From Lentzea albida (GTDB lineage: Bacteria > Actinomycetota > Actinomycetes > Mycobacteriales > Pseudonocardiaceae), in NCBI RefSeq assembly GCF_900111005.1, contig NZ_FOFV01000007.1, positions 310,001-374,000 on the forward strand: a DNA stretch of 64,000 nt, in the 5' to 3' direction. Below, piece by piece: positions 1 to 8,147 of this stretch. Made by a program: the position numbers and the translations under genes. The first letter of the stretch is position 1. Each line of letters begins with the position of its first letter. Below the pieces are notes generated by a model. That model searched no databases and was not told the origin of the DNA. It saw only the letters and a program-made list of their open reading frames with translations.

Positions 1-1
1 C

Positions 2-247
2 GTGCACACGGCGAACGAGGACGTGCAACGCGGCAACGAGCCTCCTGCGGTCCGTGACGACGTGCTCGCCGCCGCCGTGTGGACCGCCTCGCGGTACGGC
101 ATCGACGGCGTGGGCGTCGACCCGTGGCGCGAGTGCCGGGTACCCGCCACCGCCGTGCTGGAGGACCTCGTGAAGCACGTGACCCCGGCGCTGGAGGAAC
201 GCGGCGAGCTGGAACTGGTGCATCACTTGCTCGCGCAGCGGGTATGA
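2..247 (+). CDS. Carboxylate-amine ligase (GCS2/YbdK family), C-terminal fragment
   Basis: This is the last 81 codons of a gene that begins before the window; the frame is open to base 1, so the GTG at 2 is not a true start. The tail, with the stretch RYGIDGVGVDP, then VPA and a closing helix rich in HVTPALEE, resembles the C-terminus of YbdK-type glutamate-cysteine ligase-like enzymes, which join a carboxylate to an amine using ATP. The ATP-grasp-like core and its metal ligands are outside the window, so substrate and activity cannot be judged. It ends 7 bp before the next gene on the same strand and may be co-transcribed with it. The family call rests on the tail alone. Confidence 0.6.
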   Translation: MHTANEDVQRGNEPPAVRDDVLAAAVWTASRYGIDGVGVDPWRECRVPATAVLEDLVKHVTPALEERGELELVHHLLAQRV

Positions 248-254
248 CCCCGGA

Positions 255-1241
255 GTGCACCTTCCCTCACCTCGTGGCCCGCTGTCCGAACAGGTCGTCG
301 CCGCACTGAGCGGCGACCCGGACGGGCGCCCGATCGCGTTCACGGCCGCCGACCCGTACGGCGAGGACCTCACCATCGCCCTGCACACGCTGTACGAACT
401 GCACTACTGCGGTTTCGACGGCGTGAACCCGGAGTGGGAGTGGGACCCGGAACTGCTGCGGCTGCGCGCCCAGGCCGAACGCGTCTTCCTGGACGCCCTG
501 CGGTCCGATGTGGACGGCGGCGACGACCTCGACGCCGAACTCGGGGCGTTGCTGGTGGAGCACGTCCCCGGCAACGGCGTCTCGCACCACCTGCGCGACC
601 ACGGGACCTGGGAGCAGATGTGCGAGTACTTCGCGCACCGCTCGGTCTACCACCACAAGGAGGCGGACCCGCACGCGTGGGTGATCCCCCGGCTGCGGGG
701 CAGGGCGAAGGCCGCTCTGGTGGCGGTGGAGTTCGACGAGTTCGGCGGCGGCAAGGCCGACCGGATGCACTCGCGCCTCTACGCCGACCTGCTCGACGGC
801 GCGGGGATGTCGTCGGACTACCTGCACTACCTCGACGACGTGCCGGCGCCCGCCATCGCGATCGTCAACATGATGTCGCTGTTCGGCCTGCACCGGTCGC
901 TGCGGGGCGCCCTGGTCGGCCACTTCGCCGCCGCCGAGATCACCACCGCGCCGAGCGCCCAGCGGATGGCGCAGGCGTTGACGCGTCTGGAGGCCGACCC
1001 GCGCTGCGTCGAGTTCTTCACCGAGCACATCGAGGCCGACGCCGTGCACGAGCAGATCATGCGCAACGACGTCATCGGCTCCTTGCTGGAGCAGGAACCG
1101 GGTCTCCGGGGCGACGTCGTGTTCGGTATCCAGGCGACCGAGCACCTGGAGTCACGCCTCGCGAACCACCTGCTGTCGGCCTGGTCAGCTGACGAGTCGT
1201 CGCTGCGCACCCGTCTGCGGTGGCTGGCGCCGCAGCACTGA
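255..1241 (+). CDS. Iron-containing redox enzyme, heme-oxygenase-like fold
   Basis: This 328-residue protein starts at GTG 255. An all-helical sequence carries the family landmark EFDEFGGG (residues 159-166) followed by H172, and an earlier E120/H129/H133-H134 cluster that could supply further metal ligands. These fit the heme-oxygenase-like diiron oxidase group annotated as iron-containing redox enzyme. Members use a non-heme diiron centre for oxidations of varied substrates, so the substrate here is unknown. It lies directly behind the carboxylate-amine ligase gene, which suggests a shared transcript. Its 3' end overlaps the convergent gene at 1185-1556 by 57 bp. No signal peptide or membrane segment is visible. 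Confidence 0.7.
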   Translation: MHLPSPRGPLSEQVVAALSGDPDGRPIAFTAADPYGEDLTIALHTLYELHYCGFDGVNPEWEWDPELLRLRAQAERVFLDALRSDVDGGDDLDAELGALLVEHVPGNGVSHHLRDHGTWEQMCEYFAHRSVYHHKEADPHAWVIPRLRGRAKAALVAVEFDEFGGGKADRMHSRLYADLLDGAGMSSDYLHYLDDVPAPAIAIVNMMSLFGLHRSLRGALVGHFAAAEITTAPSAQRMAQALTRLEADPRCVEFFTEHIEADAVHEQIMRNDVIGSLLEQEPGLRGDVVFGIQATEHLESRLANHLLSAWSADESSLRTRLRWLAPQH

Positions 1242-1556
1242 CCGGACCCATCGCGCGACCGCGGCGGGCGACTGCCGCGGTCCGGCGAGCCGGTCGATCA
1301 CCACGAGGGAGCCGTCCGCCGGGTTCTCCGCGGCCACGGACCAGCCGTCGTCCTGGGCCCACAGCAACGCCACGTCGTGACCGGGGAAGCCCGGCGCCCG
1401 GCCGTCCACCGCCACGTACGCGTTCCAGGAGCCGTCGACGTGGTCGAGGTAGCCGTAGCCGGAGAGCCCCGCCGCGTCGAGGACGTCGTCGACGTACCGG
1501 CGCAACCGGCGGGCCGTGTCGTCGGAGTCGAAGTGGAAACCGGTCTGCACGCTCAT
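1185..1556 (-). CDS. Small DUF6292-like protein
   Basis: This 123-residue soluble protein has a start set at ATG 1556 (MSVQTGFHFDS); a longer reading to 1634 has an unlikely low-complexity N-terminus. The pattern is an N-terminal helix RRYVDDVLDAAG, a beta strand with YLDHVDGSWNAYV, the stretch PGHDVALLWAQDDGWSV, and a C-terminal helix AVARWVRSVLRR. This matches from memory the DUF6292 family of short proteins common in Pseudonocardiales, whose function is not known. Its end overlaps the 3' end of the convergent iron redox gene. An 18-bp sequence 33 bp upstream of the start recurs upstream of the stressosome operon at 9435-9452. Confidence 0.65.
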   Translation of the reverse strand: MSVQTGFHFDSDDTARRLRRYVDDVLDAAGLSGYGYLDHVDGSWNAYVAVDGRAPGFPGHDVALLWAQDDGWSVAAENPADGSLVVIDRLAGPRQSPAAVARWVRSVLRRQPPQTGAQRRLVS

Positions 1557-1588
1557 CAGTCCACCGCCGTCGCACGCAGGAACTCGAA

Positions 1589-1606
1589 GCGCCGACTGCT
1601 TGACGT
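1589..1606 (-). promoter_or_regulatory. 18-bp shared upstream element, copy 1
   Basis: Read on the minus strand the element is ACGTCAAGCAGTCGGCGC, 33 bp before the DUF6292-like start. The same 18 bases occur exactly at 9435-9452, 72 bp before rsbR, in the same orientation relative to the gene. In this copy the plus strand also holds the inverted repeat GACTGC-N10-GCAGTC (1594-1615). Either a promoter element or a regulator site is possible; nothing here decides which. Confidence 0.4.
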
Positions 1607-1720
1607 AAGGCAGTCCTACCCCGGGCCTGGCCACGCGAAACGGAATCCGCGCCGGGTTTGTCAGGAGATCACCAGGGCACCCGACGACCGTCCTCAGCAG
1701 CCAGTCGAAGTGGAGCGACG

Positions 1721-2911
1721 ATGAAGGCGGTCACCTGGCACGGCAAGCGCGACGTCCGCGTGGACGCGGTGCCGGACCCCAGGATCGAAACGCCGACGGA
1801 CGCGGTCATCCGCGTCACGTCGACCGGCGTGTGCGGTTCGGACCTGCACCTGTACGAGGTCCTCGGCCCGTTCATGACCGAGGGCGACGTGCTGGGCCAC
1901 GAACCGATGGGCGTCGTCGAGGAGGTCGGCGCCGAGGTCACCTCGCTCAAGCCGGGCGACCGGGTGGTGGTGCCGTTCAACATCTCCTGCGGCCACTGCT
2001 TCATGTGCGACCGCGGCCTGCAGTCGCAGTGCGAGACCACCCAGGTCACCGACCAGGGCAAGGGCGCCGCGCTGTTCGGCTACACCAGGCTCTACGGCCA
2101 GGTGCCGGGCGGGCAGGCCGAGTACCTGCGGGTGCCGCAGGCGCACTACGGGCCGATCAAGGTCCCGGACGGCCCGCCGGACGACCGCTTCGTCTACCTC
2201 TCCGACGTGCTGCCGACCGCCTGGCAGGCCGTCCAGTACGCCGAGGTCCCGCAGGGCGGCTCGGTCGTGGTCTTCGGCCTCGGCCCGATCGGGCAGATGA
2301 GCGCCCGCATCGCGCTCCACCAGGGCGCCGGCCTGGTCATCGGCGTCGACCTCGTCCAGGAACGCCTCGCCCGTGCCGAAGCGCGTGGTGTGACCGTGCT
2401 CGACACCCGCGACCACGACCGCATCGGCGACGCGATCCGCGAGCTCACCGGCGGCCGCGGCGCGGACTCCGTCATCGACGCGGTGGGCATGGAGGCGCAC
2501 GGCGCCCCGGCCGCCCGGCTCGCCCACAACCTGGTCGCCGCGCTGCCCCAGGCGGCCGGCGCACTGCTCACCGAGAAGGCGGGCATCGACCGGCTCAGCG
2601 TGCTCTACGCCGCCATCGACGCCGTGCGGCGCGGCGGCACCATCTCGCTGTCCGGCGTGTACGGCGGCATGATCGACCCGATGCCCATGATGGAGCTGTT
2701 CGACAAGCAGATCCGGCTGCACATGGGACAGGCGAACGTCCGCCGCTGGGTCGACGAGATCCTGCCGCTGCTCACCGGCTCCGACGACCCCCTCGGCGTG
2801 GACGACTTCGCGACGCACCGGCTGCCGCTCGAGGACGCGCCGCGCGCGTACGAGATGTTCCAGAAGAAGGAGAACGGCGCGCAGAAGATCTTGCTACAGC
2901 CGTCGGGCTGA
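1721..2911 (+). CDS. Zinc-dependent alcohol dehydrogenase (MDR family)
   Basis: This 396-residue medium-chain dehydrogenase starts at ATG 1721, behind a GGAG ribosome site at 1712-1715. Catalytic zinc ligands are C38, H60 and E61 in the GHEPMG motif. Structural zinc cysteines C90, C93, C96 and C104 have the classical spacing. The NAD(P)-binding turn GLGPIG spans 186-191. The long insert after the structural zinc loop and the late segment around GVYGGMID resemble formaldehyde or glutathione-independent aldehyde dehydrogenase relatives, so the substrate could be an alcohol, a polyol or an aldehyde hydrate. It is transcribed alone, with divergent DUF6292-like and convergent rsb genes, and ends at a strong hairpin. 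Confidence 0.88.
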   Translation: MKAVTWHGKRDVRVDAVPDPRIETPTDAVIRVTSTGVCGSDLHLYEVLGPFMTEGDVLGHEPMGVVEEVGAEVTSLKPGDRVVVPFNISCGHCFMCDRGLQSQCETTQVTDQGKGAALFGYTRLYGQVPGGQAEYLRVPQAHYGPIKVPDGPPDDRFVYLSDVLPTAWQAVQYAEVPQGGSVVVFGLGPIGQMSARIALHQGAGLVIGVDLVQERLARAEARGVTVLDTRDHDRIGDAIRELTGGRGADSVIDAVGMEAHGAPAARLAHNLVAALPQAAGALLTEKAGIDRLSVLYAAIDAVRRGGTISLSGVYGGMIDPMPMMELFDKQIRLHMGQANVRRWVDEILPLLTGSDDPLGVDDFATHRLPLEDAPRAYEMFQKKENGAQKILLQPSG

Positions 2912-2957
2912 CGGAGGGGCGCGGTGGCTGGCTCGGTGGTGCAGGCCGGCCACCGCG

Positions 2958-3000
2958 CGCCGTGTTCCCTGCCGCACTCGCGCCGTGTTCCCTGCCGCAC
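2958..3000 (+). repeat. Two 20-bp direct repeats after the alcohol dehydrogenase
   Basis: The 20-mer CGCCGTGTTCCCTGCCGCAC occurs at 2958-2977 and again at 2981-3000. The second copy supplies the left arm of the terminator hairpin at 2989-3013, so the repeat looks like a partial duplication of that arm. Confidence 0.8.
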
Positions 3001-3013
3001 CACGCGGCAGGGA
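2989..3013. terminator. Hairpin terminator between convergent genes
   Basis: A perfect 10-bp stem, TCCCTGCCGC paired with GCGGCAGGGA, surrounds the 5-base loop ACCAC, followed on the plus strand by AGCTTTA. It sits 78 bp after the alcohol dehydrogenase stop and 21 bp beyond the end of the convergent rsb operon, so it can end both transcripts. There is no long T run. Confidence 0.75.
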
Positions 3014-3033
3014 GCTTTAGGCCGCCAGCCGCC

Positions 3034-3420
3034 TCACCCCGTGCAGTCGACCACCGCGTACACCGTCTTGCCCTCCCCACCGCGCGGCCTGCTGCCCCAC
3101 TGCCGCGAGATGTTGTCCACCACCACGATGCCGCGGCCGCGGTTCTCGCCCAGGCGGGACCGGCCGTAGACCGGTTCGGTCGCCGACTCGTCGTCCACCT
3201 CGACGATCACCGCGCACGGGTTCAGGCCGTGCAGGATCCTCAGGTGGCCGGTGCTCGACGGGGTGTGGTCGAGGACGTTGCTCACCAGCTCGGTCACGAC
3301 CAGCTGCACGTCGTAGAGGTGGTCCTCCCCCAGCTCGCCCAGCGCCTTCGTGACGTCGCGCCGCAACGACGACATCGACATGCCCGGTCGCACCGGCATG
3401 TCGACCACCAGGGCGGTCAC
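3034..3420 (-). CDS. RsbW-like anti-sigma / HATPase protein
   Basis: This 128-residue GHKL-type ATPase has N-box residues in VVTELVSNVLDHT, the G1-like stretch VEVDDES and the G2 stretch GRGIVVV, the layout of RsbW/SpoIIAB-type serine kinases that hold sigma factors or phosphorylate STAS partners. The start is the GTG at 3420, whose GTGA overlaps the TGA of the upstream receiver-phosphatase gene, so it is the last gene of the stressosome operon. No sigma factor or classical RsbV is next to it, so its partner must be elsewhere. The hairpin at 2989-3013 follows. A stand-alone regulatory ATPase that is not a true anti-sigma factor remains possible. Confidence 0.8.
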   Translation of the reverse strand: MTALVVDMPVRPGMSMSSLRRDVTKALGELGEDHLYDVQLVVTELVSNVLDHTPSSTGHLRILHGLNPCAVIVEVDDESATEPVYGRSRLGENRGRGIVVVDNISRQWGSRPRGGEGKTVYAVVDCTG

Positions 3421-4985
3421 GCGAGCCGTCGCAGCAGGAGCAGGGCGATGTCGTCCTGCTTGCCCCGGCCCAGCTCGTCGAGCAGCCGGTCGGCGAGGAC
3501 GTCCATGTCCTCCGTGTTCGACACGGTGGCGCGCAGCTTCTCCATGCCTTCGTCCAGGTCGACGCCCCGTCGTTCGACGAGGCCGTCGGTCGTCAGCAGC
3601 ACGGTCGTGCCCGGCGGCAACGGCATCTCGGTGGCTTCCGGCCTGTCGAGGCCGATGCCCAGCAACGGTCCGTGGACCGGGACGTACCGGGCACCCTCGT
3701 CGTCCACGACCAGCGGGGGCACGTGGCCCGCGTTCGCGACGGCCATCGTGCCCGCCTCCGGGTCTACCTGCAGCAGGCACATGGTGGTGAGGCCGCCCGT
3801 CGGGTGGAAGCGTTCGAGCAGGGTGTCGACCCTGCGCAGGATCTCGGCGGGCCGGTGCCCCTCGACGGCGTAGGCGCGCAGGGTGTGGCGCACCTCGGCC
3901 ATCACCGTCGCGGCCTCGATCGAGTGGCCGCAGACGTCGCCGATCGCGATGAGCACGTGGCCGTCGAGCTCGATCACGTCGTAGAAGTCTCCGCCGATCT
4001 CGGCGTTGCTCGACGCGGGCACGTACCGGGCCGTCATGGGCAGCTCCGGGCGGCTCGGCAACGTCCTCGGCAGCAGGCTGCGCTGCAACGTGAGGGCGAG
4101 CGAGTGCTCCTCGGCGAACGTGTGCAGGCCCTCCGCGGCCAGTGCCGTCGCCTGGGCGAGCTGGCGCAGCAGGTTGCGGTCGTCGTCGGTGCGCACGACC
4201 CAGGGCGCCACGGCGATGCCGATCGGCGGCCTGCGCGGCTTCGTGCGCGCGAGAACGGCTATGGCGGGTGTCGCCGGGTGCCACGGCACGTCGGCCGCCT
4301 CCACCACCACGACGCCGACACCGGGGTTGAGCGCGGTCATCCACTGTTCGACGTCGGCGCTGTCCGGGCGCGACAGGGCCTCGGGCTGCCGGGCGCCGAC
4401 CGTCGCGACGCGGACGTCGCCGGACGGGGAGGTGAGCACCGCGGTCGCCTGCGTGTCGAGCACGTCCGCCGCCCCGATCGCGGCCGCCTCGACCAACGCG
4501 CCGAACGTCGTCGCCGCGTTGATCGCGAACGTGGCCGTGGCGAGGCGGGTCAGCCTGGCGGCCAGGTGCTCGGCGAGCGCGCGGGCGCGGTGGTAGCGCA
4601 GCGCCGCCTCGACGTTGGCCAGCAGCTCGCCGGGGTCGACGGGTTCGGTCAGGTACGCGTCGGCACCGCGGGTCAGGCCGGTGACCTTGTCCTCGGGCTC
4701 GATGTAGGTCGCCGAGAGCATCACCACGGGGATCGAGCTCGTGCGCGGGTCGGCCTTGATGCGCTCGGTGACGTCGTAGCCGCTCATGTCCGGCAGGTGC
4801 ACGTCGAGCAGCACGAGGTCGAACGACTCGGACTCGATCGCGACGAGCGCCTCGGCCGCCGTGGTCGCCTCGACCACCGTGTGGCCGCTGCGGCGCAGCC
4901 AGCTGCAGGCGATGAACCTGCTGGCCTCCAGGTCGTCCACCACGAGGACCCTCGCCGGTCCACCGCCCATGGCTGTCGGGTTCAT
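3417..4985 (-). CDS. Receiver-GAF-like-SpoIIE phosphatase (RsbU-like)
   Basis: This 522-residue protein starts at ATG 4985, which overlaps the stop of the hybrid kinase gene (ATGA). Residues 12-130 are a CheY-type receiver with D17/D18 and phosphoacceptor D61 (LVLLDVHLPDMSG); the usual invariant lysine is glutamate in AYLTEPVDP. Residues of about 140-300 look like a divergent GAF domain. Residues of about 310-520 form a PP2C/SpoIIE phosphatase with GGDFYD, GDVCGH, TDGLVERR and KQDDIALL metal-binding motifs. The expected role is to dephosphorylate a phospho-STAS antagonist so that a sigma factor is freed, under control of the kinase encoded just upstream. Confidence 0.85.
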   Translation of the reverse strand: MNPTAMGGGPARVLVVDDLEASRFIACSWLRRSGHTVVEATTAAEALVAIESESFDLVLLDVHLPDMSGYDVTERIKADPRTSSIPVVMLSATYIEPEDKVTGLTRGADAYLTEPVDPGELLANVEAALRYHRARALAEHLAARLTRLATATFAINAATTFGALVEAAAIGAADVLDTQATAVLTSPSGDVRVATVGARQPEALSRPDSADVEQWMTALNPGVGVVVVEAADVPWHPATPAIAVLARTKPRRPPIGIAVAPWVVRTDDDRNLLRQLAQATALAAEGLHTFAEEHSLALTLQRSLLPRTLPSRPELPMTARYVPASSNAEIGGDFYDVIELDGHVLIAIGDVCGHSIEAATVMAEVRHTLRAYAVEGHRPAEILRRVDTLLERFHPTGGLTTMCLLQVDPEAGTMAVANAGHVPPLVVDDEGARYVPVHGPLLGIGLDRPEATEMPLPPGTTVLLTTDGLVERRGVDLDEGMEKLRATVSNTEDMDVLADRLLDELGRGKQDDIALLLLRRLA

Positions 4986-6712
4986 CGGAGGTCCGTTCTG
5001 CGCGCCGTGAGCTGTGCGTCCCTGATCGCACGGCCCACCGTTTCCGGGGAGATCCGCGCCTCGTGCAGCATGGCCGCGCCAAGGCTGTGCACGGTGCGTG
5101 CGAGACCGCCCGGGTCGTCGCCGCACACGATGACCACTGGTACCCCGGCGAGCTCCGGATCAAGCCTCAACGCGGACAACACGGCACTGCCGCTCATCAG
5201 CGGAGTGCTCGCGCCCACCAGGAGCAGGTCAGGGCGCCGCTCCTTGACGATGTTCAGGGCGCTGCGGCCGTCCTGCGCCTCGACGACCTCGGTGGCGATG
5301 CCCGCCAGCGCGCCGCGCAACTCCTCGCGGCACTTCTCGTCGTCGTCCGCGATCACCGCGCACGCGACCGGCGCGGGCTGGACGAACTCGTCCTCCGCGG
5401 TCGGCAGGGTGAGCACGACCTCCGTGCCCTCACCGGGGTTGCTGCTCAGCGTCAGGCTCCCGCCGAGGATCTCGGCGAGCTTGCGGGCATAGGACAGGCC
5501 GAGGCCGGTACCGCTCGCGCCGACCTGCAGCGCGTTCGGCACCTGGTAGAACTCCTCGAACACCTTGTCCTGCTCCTCCGCCGGGATCCCGATGCCGGTG
5601 TCGGTGACCGCGAACCGGACCTCGTCGGGACCGGGGCCGAGGTCGACGGTGAAGCGGATCTCGCCGTGCTTGGTGAACTTCACCGCGTTGGAGAGCACGT
5701 TGCGCAGGATCCGCACGAGCATCGTCTCGTCGGTGACCAGCGGCCGCAGCTCGGGCAGGTCCCCGACCACCAGCTCCACGTCGCCGGAGCGCAGCATCGG
5801 CCGCACCGCCGAGCGCAGCTGGGTGATCACGTAGTCGAGCGCGACGGGCGCCATCCGCGGCCGGAGGCTGCCCGACTCGGCCTTCGCGGTGTCGAGGAGC
5901 TCGTTGACCAGCGCGAGCAGCGTCGCCGCCGACTCGTTGATCAGGTCGACGTGGTGGCGCTGGTCGTCGGTCATGGGATCGCTGCCGGGACCGCCGAGCA
6001 GGCGGGTCAGGCCCACGACGGAGTTGATCGGGGCGCGCAGCTCGTGGCTGATGTTGGACCAGAACCGGATGCGCGCGGCGGCCGCGTCCCTCAGCTCCGC
6101 GGACTTGGCGTCGAGCTCCGCGTACAGCGCGACCACACCTTGGTTCGTGGTCTCGAGCTCCTCGGACAGCTCCTGGTAGAGCGCGACGACGCCGCGGTTG
6201 GTCTCCTCCAGCTCGTCGTTGAGCCGCTCCAGCTCCTTGCTCTTCGCCTCGAGGTTCTCGAGCGTCTCCAGGAGCTCCTGGTTCTGCGCGCGCAGCTCGT
6301 CGAGGGCGGACGTGCCGGTGGAGGTCTCGCGCAGCTCGCCGAGCAGGTCCTGGTCGAGCACGATCCCCTGCGGCACGTTCTTCACCAGCGTCACGCCGGT
6401 GCTGGTCATGACCAGGGCGTTCATCAGGCGCCGGGCGGTGTCCCAGCCCGGGCCCGAACCCGACACGACGGCCTGCCAGTTCAGTTCCACCAGCAGGGCG
6501 GGGGCCGGCGCGCGCCGCATCCGGAACACCGCGGTCGTGCTCACGTCCTGGCGCACCAGCTCCCGGCCGACGTCGCTCAGCGCCGTCGCCACCCTGACCT
6601 GGTCCTGGCCGTCGAGGCCGACCGCCGCCGCGACCTGGCGACCGCGCTGACGGAGCAGGAACACGTCCCGCTCGTCGCTGATCGCCAGCCGCAGCAGCTC
6701 GGACGGCGTCAT
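4982..6712 (-). CDS. Hybrid sensor histidine kinase with degenerate C-terminal receiver
   Basis: This 576-residue cytoplasmic kinase starts at ATG 6712, overlapping the previous stop. Residues 1-130 look like a degenerate RsbT-like HATPase module. Residues of about 138-212 are coiled coil with two copies of GVVALY-x-EL. The HisKA helix carries H223 in SNISHELRAPIN. The ATPase domain has N-box residues N338/N342, G1 DTGIGIP (371-377) and G2 GTGLGLS (401-407). Residues 450-570 are receiver-like, but the phosphoacceptor position is G500 (LLLVGASTPLMSG) and the conserved lysine is absent, so this domain probably cannot take phosphate. There are no membrane segments, so it should sense an internal signal or respond to RsbT. 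Confidence 0.87.
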   Translation of the reverse strand: MTPSELLRLAISDERDVFLLRQRGRQVAAAVGLDGQDQVRVATALSDVGRELVRQDVSTTAVFRMRRAPAPALLVELNWQAVVSGSGPGWDTARRLMNALVMTSTGVTLVKNVPQGIVLDQDLLGELRETSTGTSALDELRAQNQELLETLENLEAKSKELERLNDELEETNRGVVALYQELSEELETTNQGVVALYAELDAKSAELRDAAAARIRFWSNISHELRAPINSVVGLTRLLGGPGSDPMTDDQRHHVDLINESAATLLALVNELLDTAKAESGSLRPRMAPVALDYVITQLRSAVRPMLRSGDVELVVGDLPELRPLVTDETMLVRILRNVLSNAVKFTKHGEIRFTVDLGPGPDEVRFAVTDTGIGIPAEEQDKVFEEFYQVPNALQVGASGTGLGLSYARKLAEILGGSLTLSSNPGEGTEVVLTLPTAEDEFVQPAPVACAVIADDDEKCREELRGALAGIATEVVEAQDGRSALNIVKERRPDLLLVGASTPLMSGSAVLSALRLDPELAGVPVVIVCGDDPGGLARTVHSLGAAMLHEARISPETVGRAIRDAQLTARRTDLR

Positions 6713-7737
6713 GCCGGTCTGGCCACGAGCACGCAGGCGTCGTCGTTGCGCACTCCCGCCTCCCTCAGCAGCGTGGCGGCGATGAGCACGGGCTCGTCGA
6801 CGGCCAGGTCGCTGCCGTGGTCGGCGCCCCACCGCTCGGTCAGGCCGTCGGAGTGCATCACCACGACCGCCCGCTCCGGCAGCGGGTAGTCGAACGTGCG
6901 GATCGTGCGCGCCTGGTGGCCCGCCACACCCGGCACCGAGATCATGCCCTGCTTGCGGCCGTCGGCGAGGACCGCGGCACCGATGTTGCCGAGGCCGCAG
7001 TAGCGGACCTTCCTCGCGACGAGGTCGATGTCAGCCACGGCGACCGCGCCGCCGCGAGTGCCGCGCAACGCCGCGTGCAGGTGCTTGACCATCTGCTCGG
7101 GCGGCAGGAAGGGCTGCTCGCGGAACAGGCGCACCGCCGCGTCGGACGCGGAGGCGGCCAGCGGCCCGTGCCCGGAGCCGTCGCACATCATCAGCGTCAT
7201 CCGGTCCGTGCCGCGGCAGAACGCGTACGCGTCACCGCACACGTCCTCGCCGCCGATCGGCCTGGTCAACCCCGCCGCGCTCTCCACACCCCACTCGGGT
7301 GCCCAGTCGGCCCGGGGTGCGAACCGGGCCACCAGCGCGGTCCCCTGGCCGGGACGCGACGTCATCGAGCAACTCGACGACAACCGCGCCACGGCACCGA
7401 GCCCGACGCCGAGGGTGCCCGTCGTGGACTGCCCGTCCTGCCAGGCGAGCGCCATGTCGGCGATGCCCGGCCCGCGGTCGATCGCCACGACCTCCACGGC
7501 CGCGTCCTGTTCTCCGCGCACGGAACGGATCACGACCACGCCGTGCCGGGCGTGCTTGTGCAGGTTCGTGCCGATCTCGGTGACCGCGAGCCCGATCTCC
7601 GCCGTGCGGGCCGCCTCGAAGCCGAGCTTCTCGGCGAGTGCCGTGGCCGTGCGCCGGATCCTGCCGACCTGGGCGGTCTCCTCGACCGGCAGCCAGGCCT
7701 CGTCGCGCACCAGCGGAAGGCAGTTCGCGGTGGTCAT
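6709..7737 (-). CDS. HATPase-PP2C fusion protein (RsbX-like)
   Basis: This 342-residue two-domain protein has an ATG at 7737 that overlaps the rsbT stop (ATGA); an in-frame GTG at 7746 is less likely. Residues 20-140 are an RsbW/RsbT-type ATPase with E54/N58, DRGPGI (87-92) and GTLGVGLG (107-114). Residues 150-342 are a SpoIIE-like PP2C phosphatase with GGEDVCGDAY, DGSGHGPLA, HSDGLTERW and NDDACVL. In stressosome loci the phosphatase after rsbT, RsbX, removes phosphate from RsbR and RsbS and resets the complex. The position fits that job, and the fused ATPase adds a possible second activity. Confidence 0.8.
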   Translation of the reverse strand: MTTANCLPLVRDEAWLPVEETAQVGRIRRTATALAEKLGFEAARTAEIGLAVTEIGTNLHKHARHGVVVIRSVRGEQDAAVEVVAIDRGPGIADMALAWQDGQSTTGTLGVGLGAVARLSSSCSMTSRPGQGTALVARFAPRADWAPEWGVESAAGLTRPIGGEDVCGDAYAFCRGTDRMTLMMCDGSGHGPLAASASDAAVRLFREQPFLPPEQMVKHLHAALRGTRGGAVAVADIDLVARKVRYCGLGNIGAAVLADGRKQGMISVPGVAGHQARTIRTFDYPLPERAVVVMHSDGLTERWGADHGSDLAVDEPVLIAATLLREAGVRNDDACVLVARPA

Positions 7738-8147
7738 CTCTTCCACTTGGTCACCGTCACGACCGTGCCGCGCCCGACCTCGGTGTCGAGGTCGAACTGG
7801 TCCACCAGGCGGCGGGCGCCGCTCAGGCCGAGCCCGAGGCCGCTGCCGCTGCTCCAGCCGTCGGCGAGGGCCAGGGTGAGGTCCGGGATTCCGGGCCCCT
7901 CGTCGTGGAACGACGCCCGCACGCCGGCGCGGCGACCGTCGTTCACCTCTTCGACGCGGGCGAACCCTCCCCCGCCGTAGATCAGCGTGTTGCGGGCGAG
8001 CTCACTGGCGGCGGTGACGAGCTTCGTCTGGTCCACGAGCGACAGCTTGGTCTGCTGGGCGTACGCGCGCACGAGCTGGCGCACGCGCACCACGTCGTCG
8101 TCTCCACTGATGGGAACCTGTTCCGGCCCCTCGGACCGGGGCGGCAT
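7734..8147 (-). CDS. rsbT: Serine/threonine kinase RsbT
   Basis: This 137-residue GHKL kinase of the RsbT type starts at ATG 8147, sharing one base with the rsbS stop (TGATG). Key elements are E49/N53 in AASELARNTLIYGGGG, DEGPGIPD (82-89) and GSGLGLGLSGARRL (101-114). In stressosomes RsbT phosphorylates RsbR and RsbS, leaves the complex and activates a downstream phosphatase or other partner. Here the likely partners are encoded in the same operon: the RsbU-like phosphatase and the hybrid kinase. Length and order match known RsbT genes. Confidence 0.88.
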   Translation of the reverse strand: MPPRSEGPEQVPISGDDDVVRVRQLVRAYAQQTKLSLVDQTKLVTAASELARNTLIYGGGGFARVEEVNDGRRAGVRASFHDEGPGIPDLTLALADGWSSGSGLGLGLSGARRLVDQFDLDTEVGRGTVVTVTKWKR

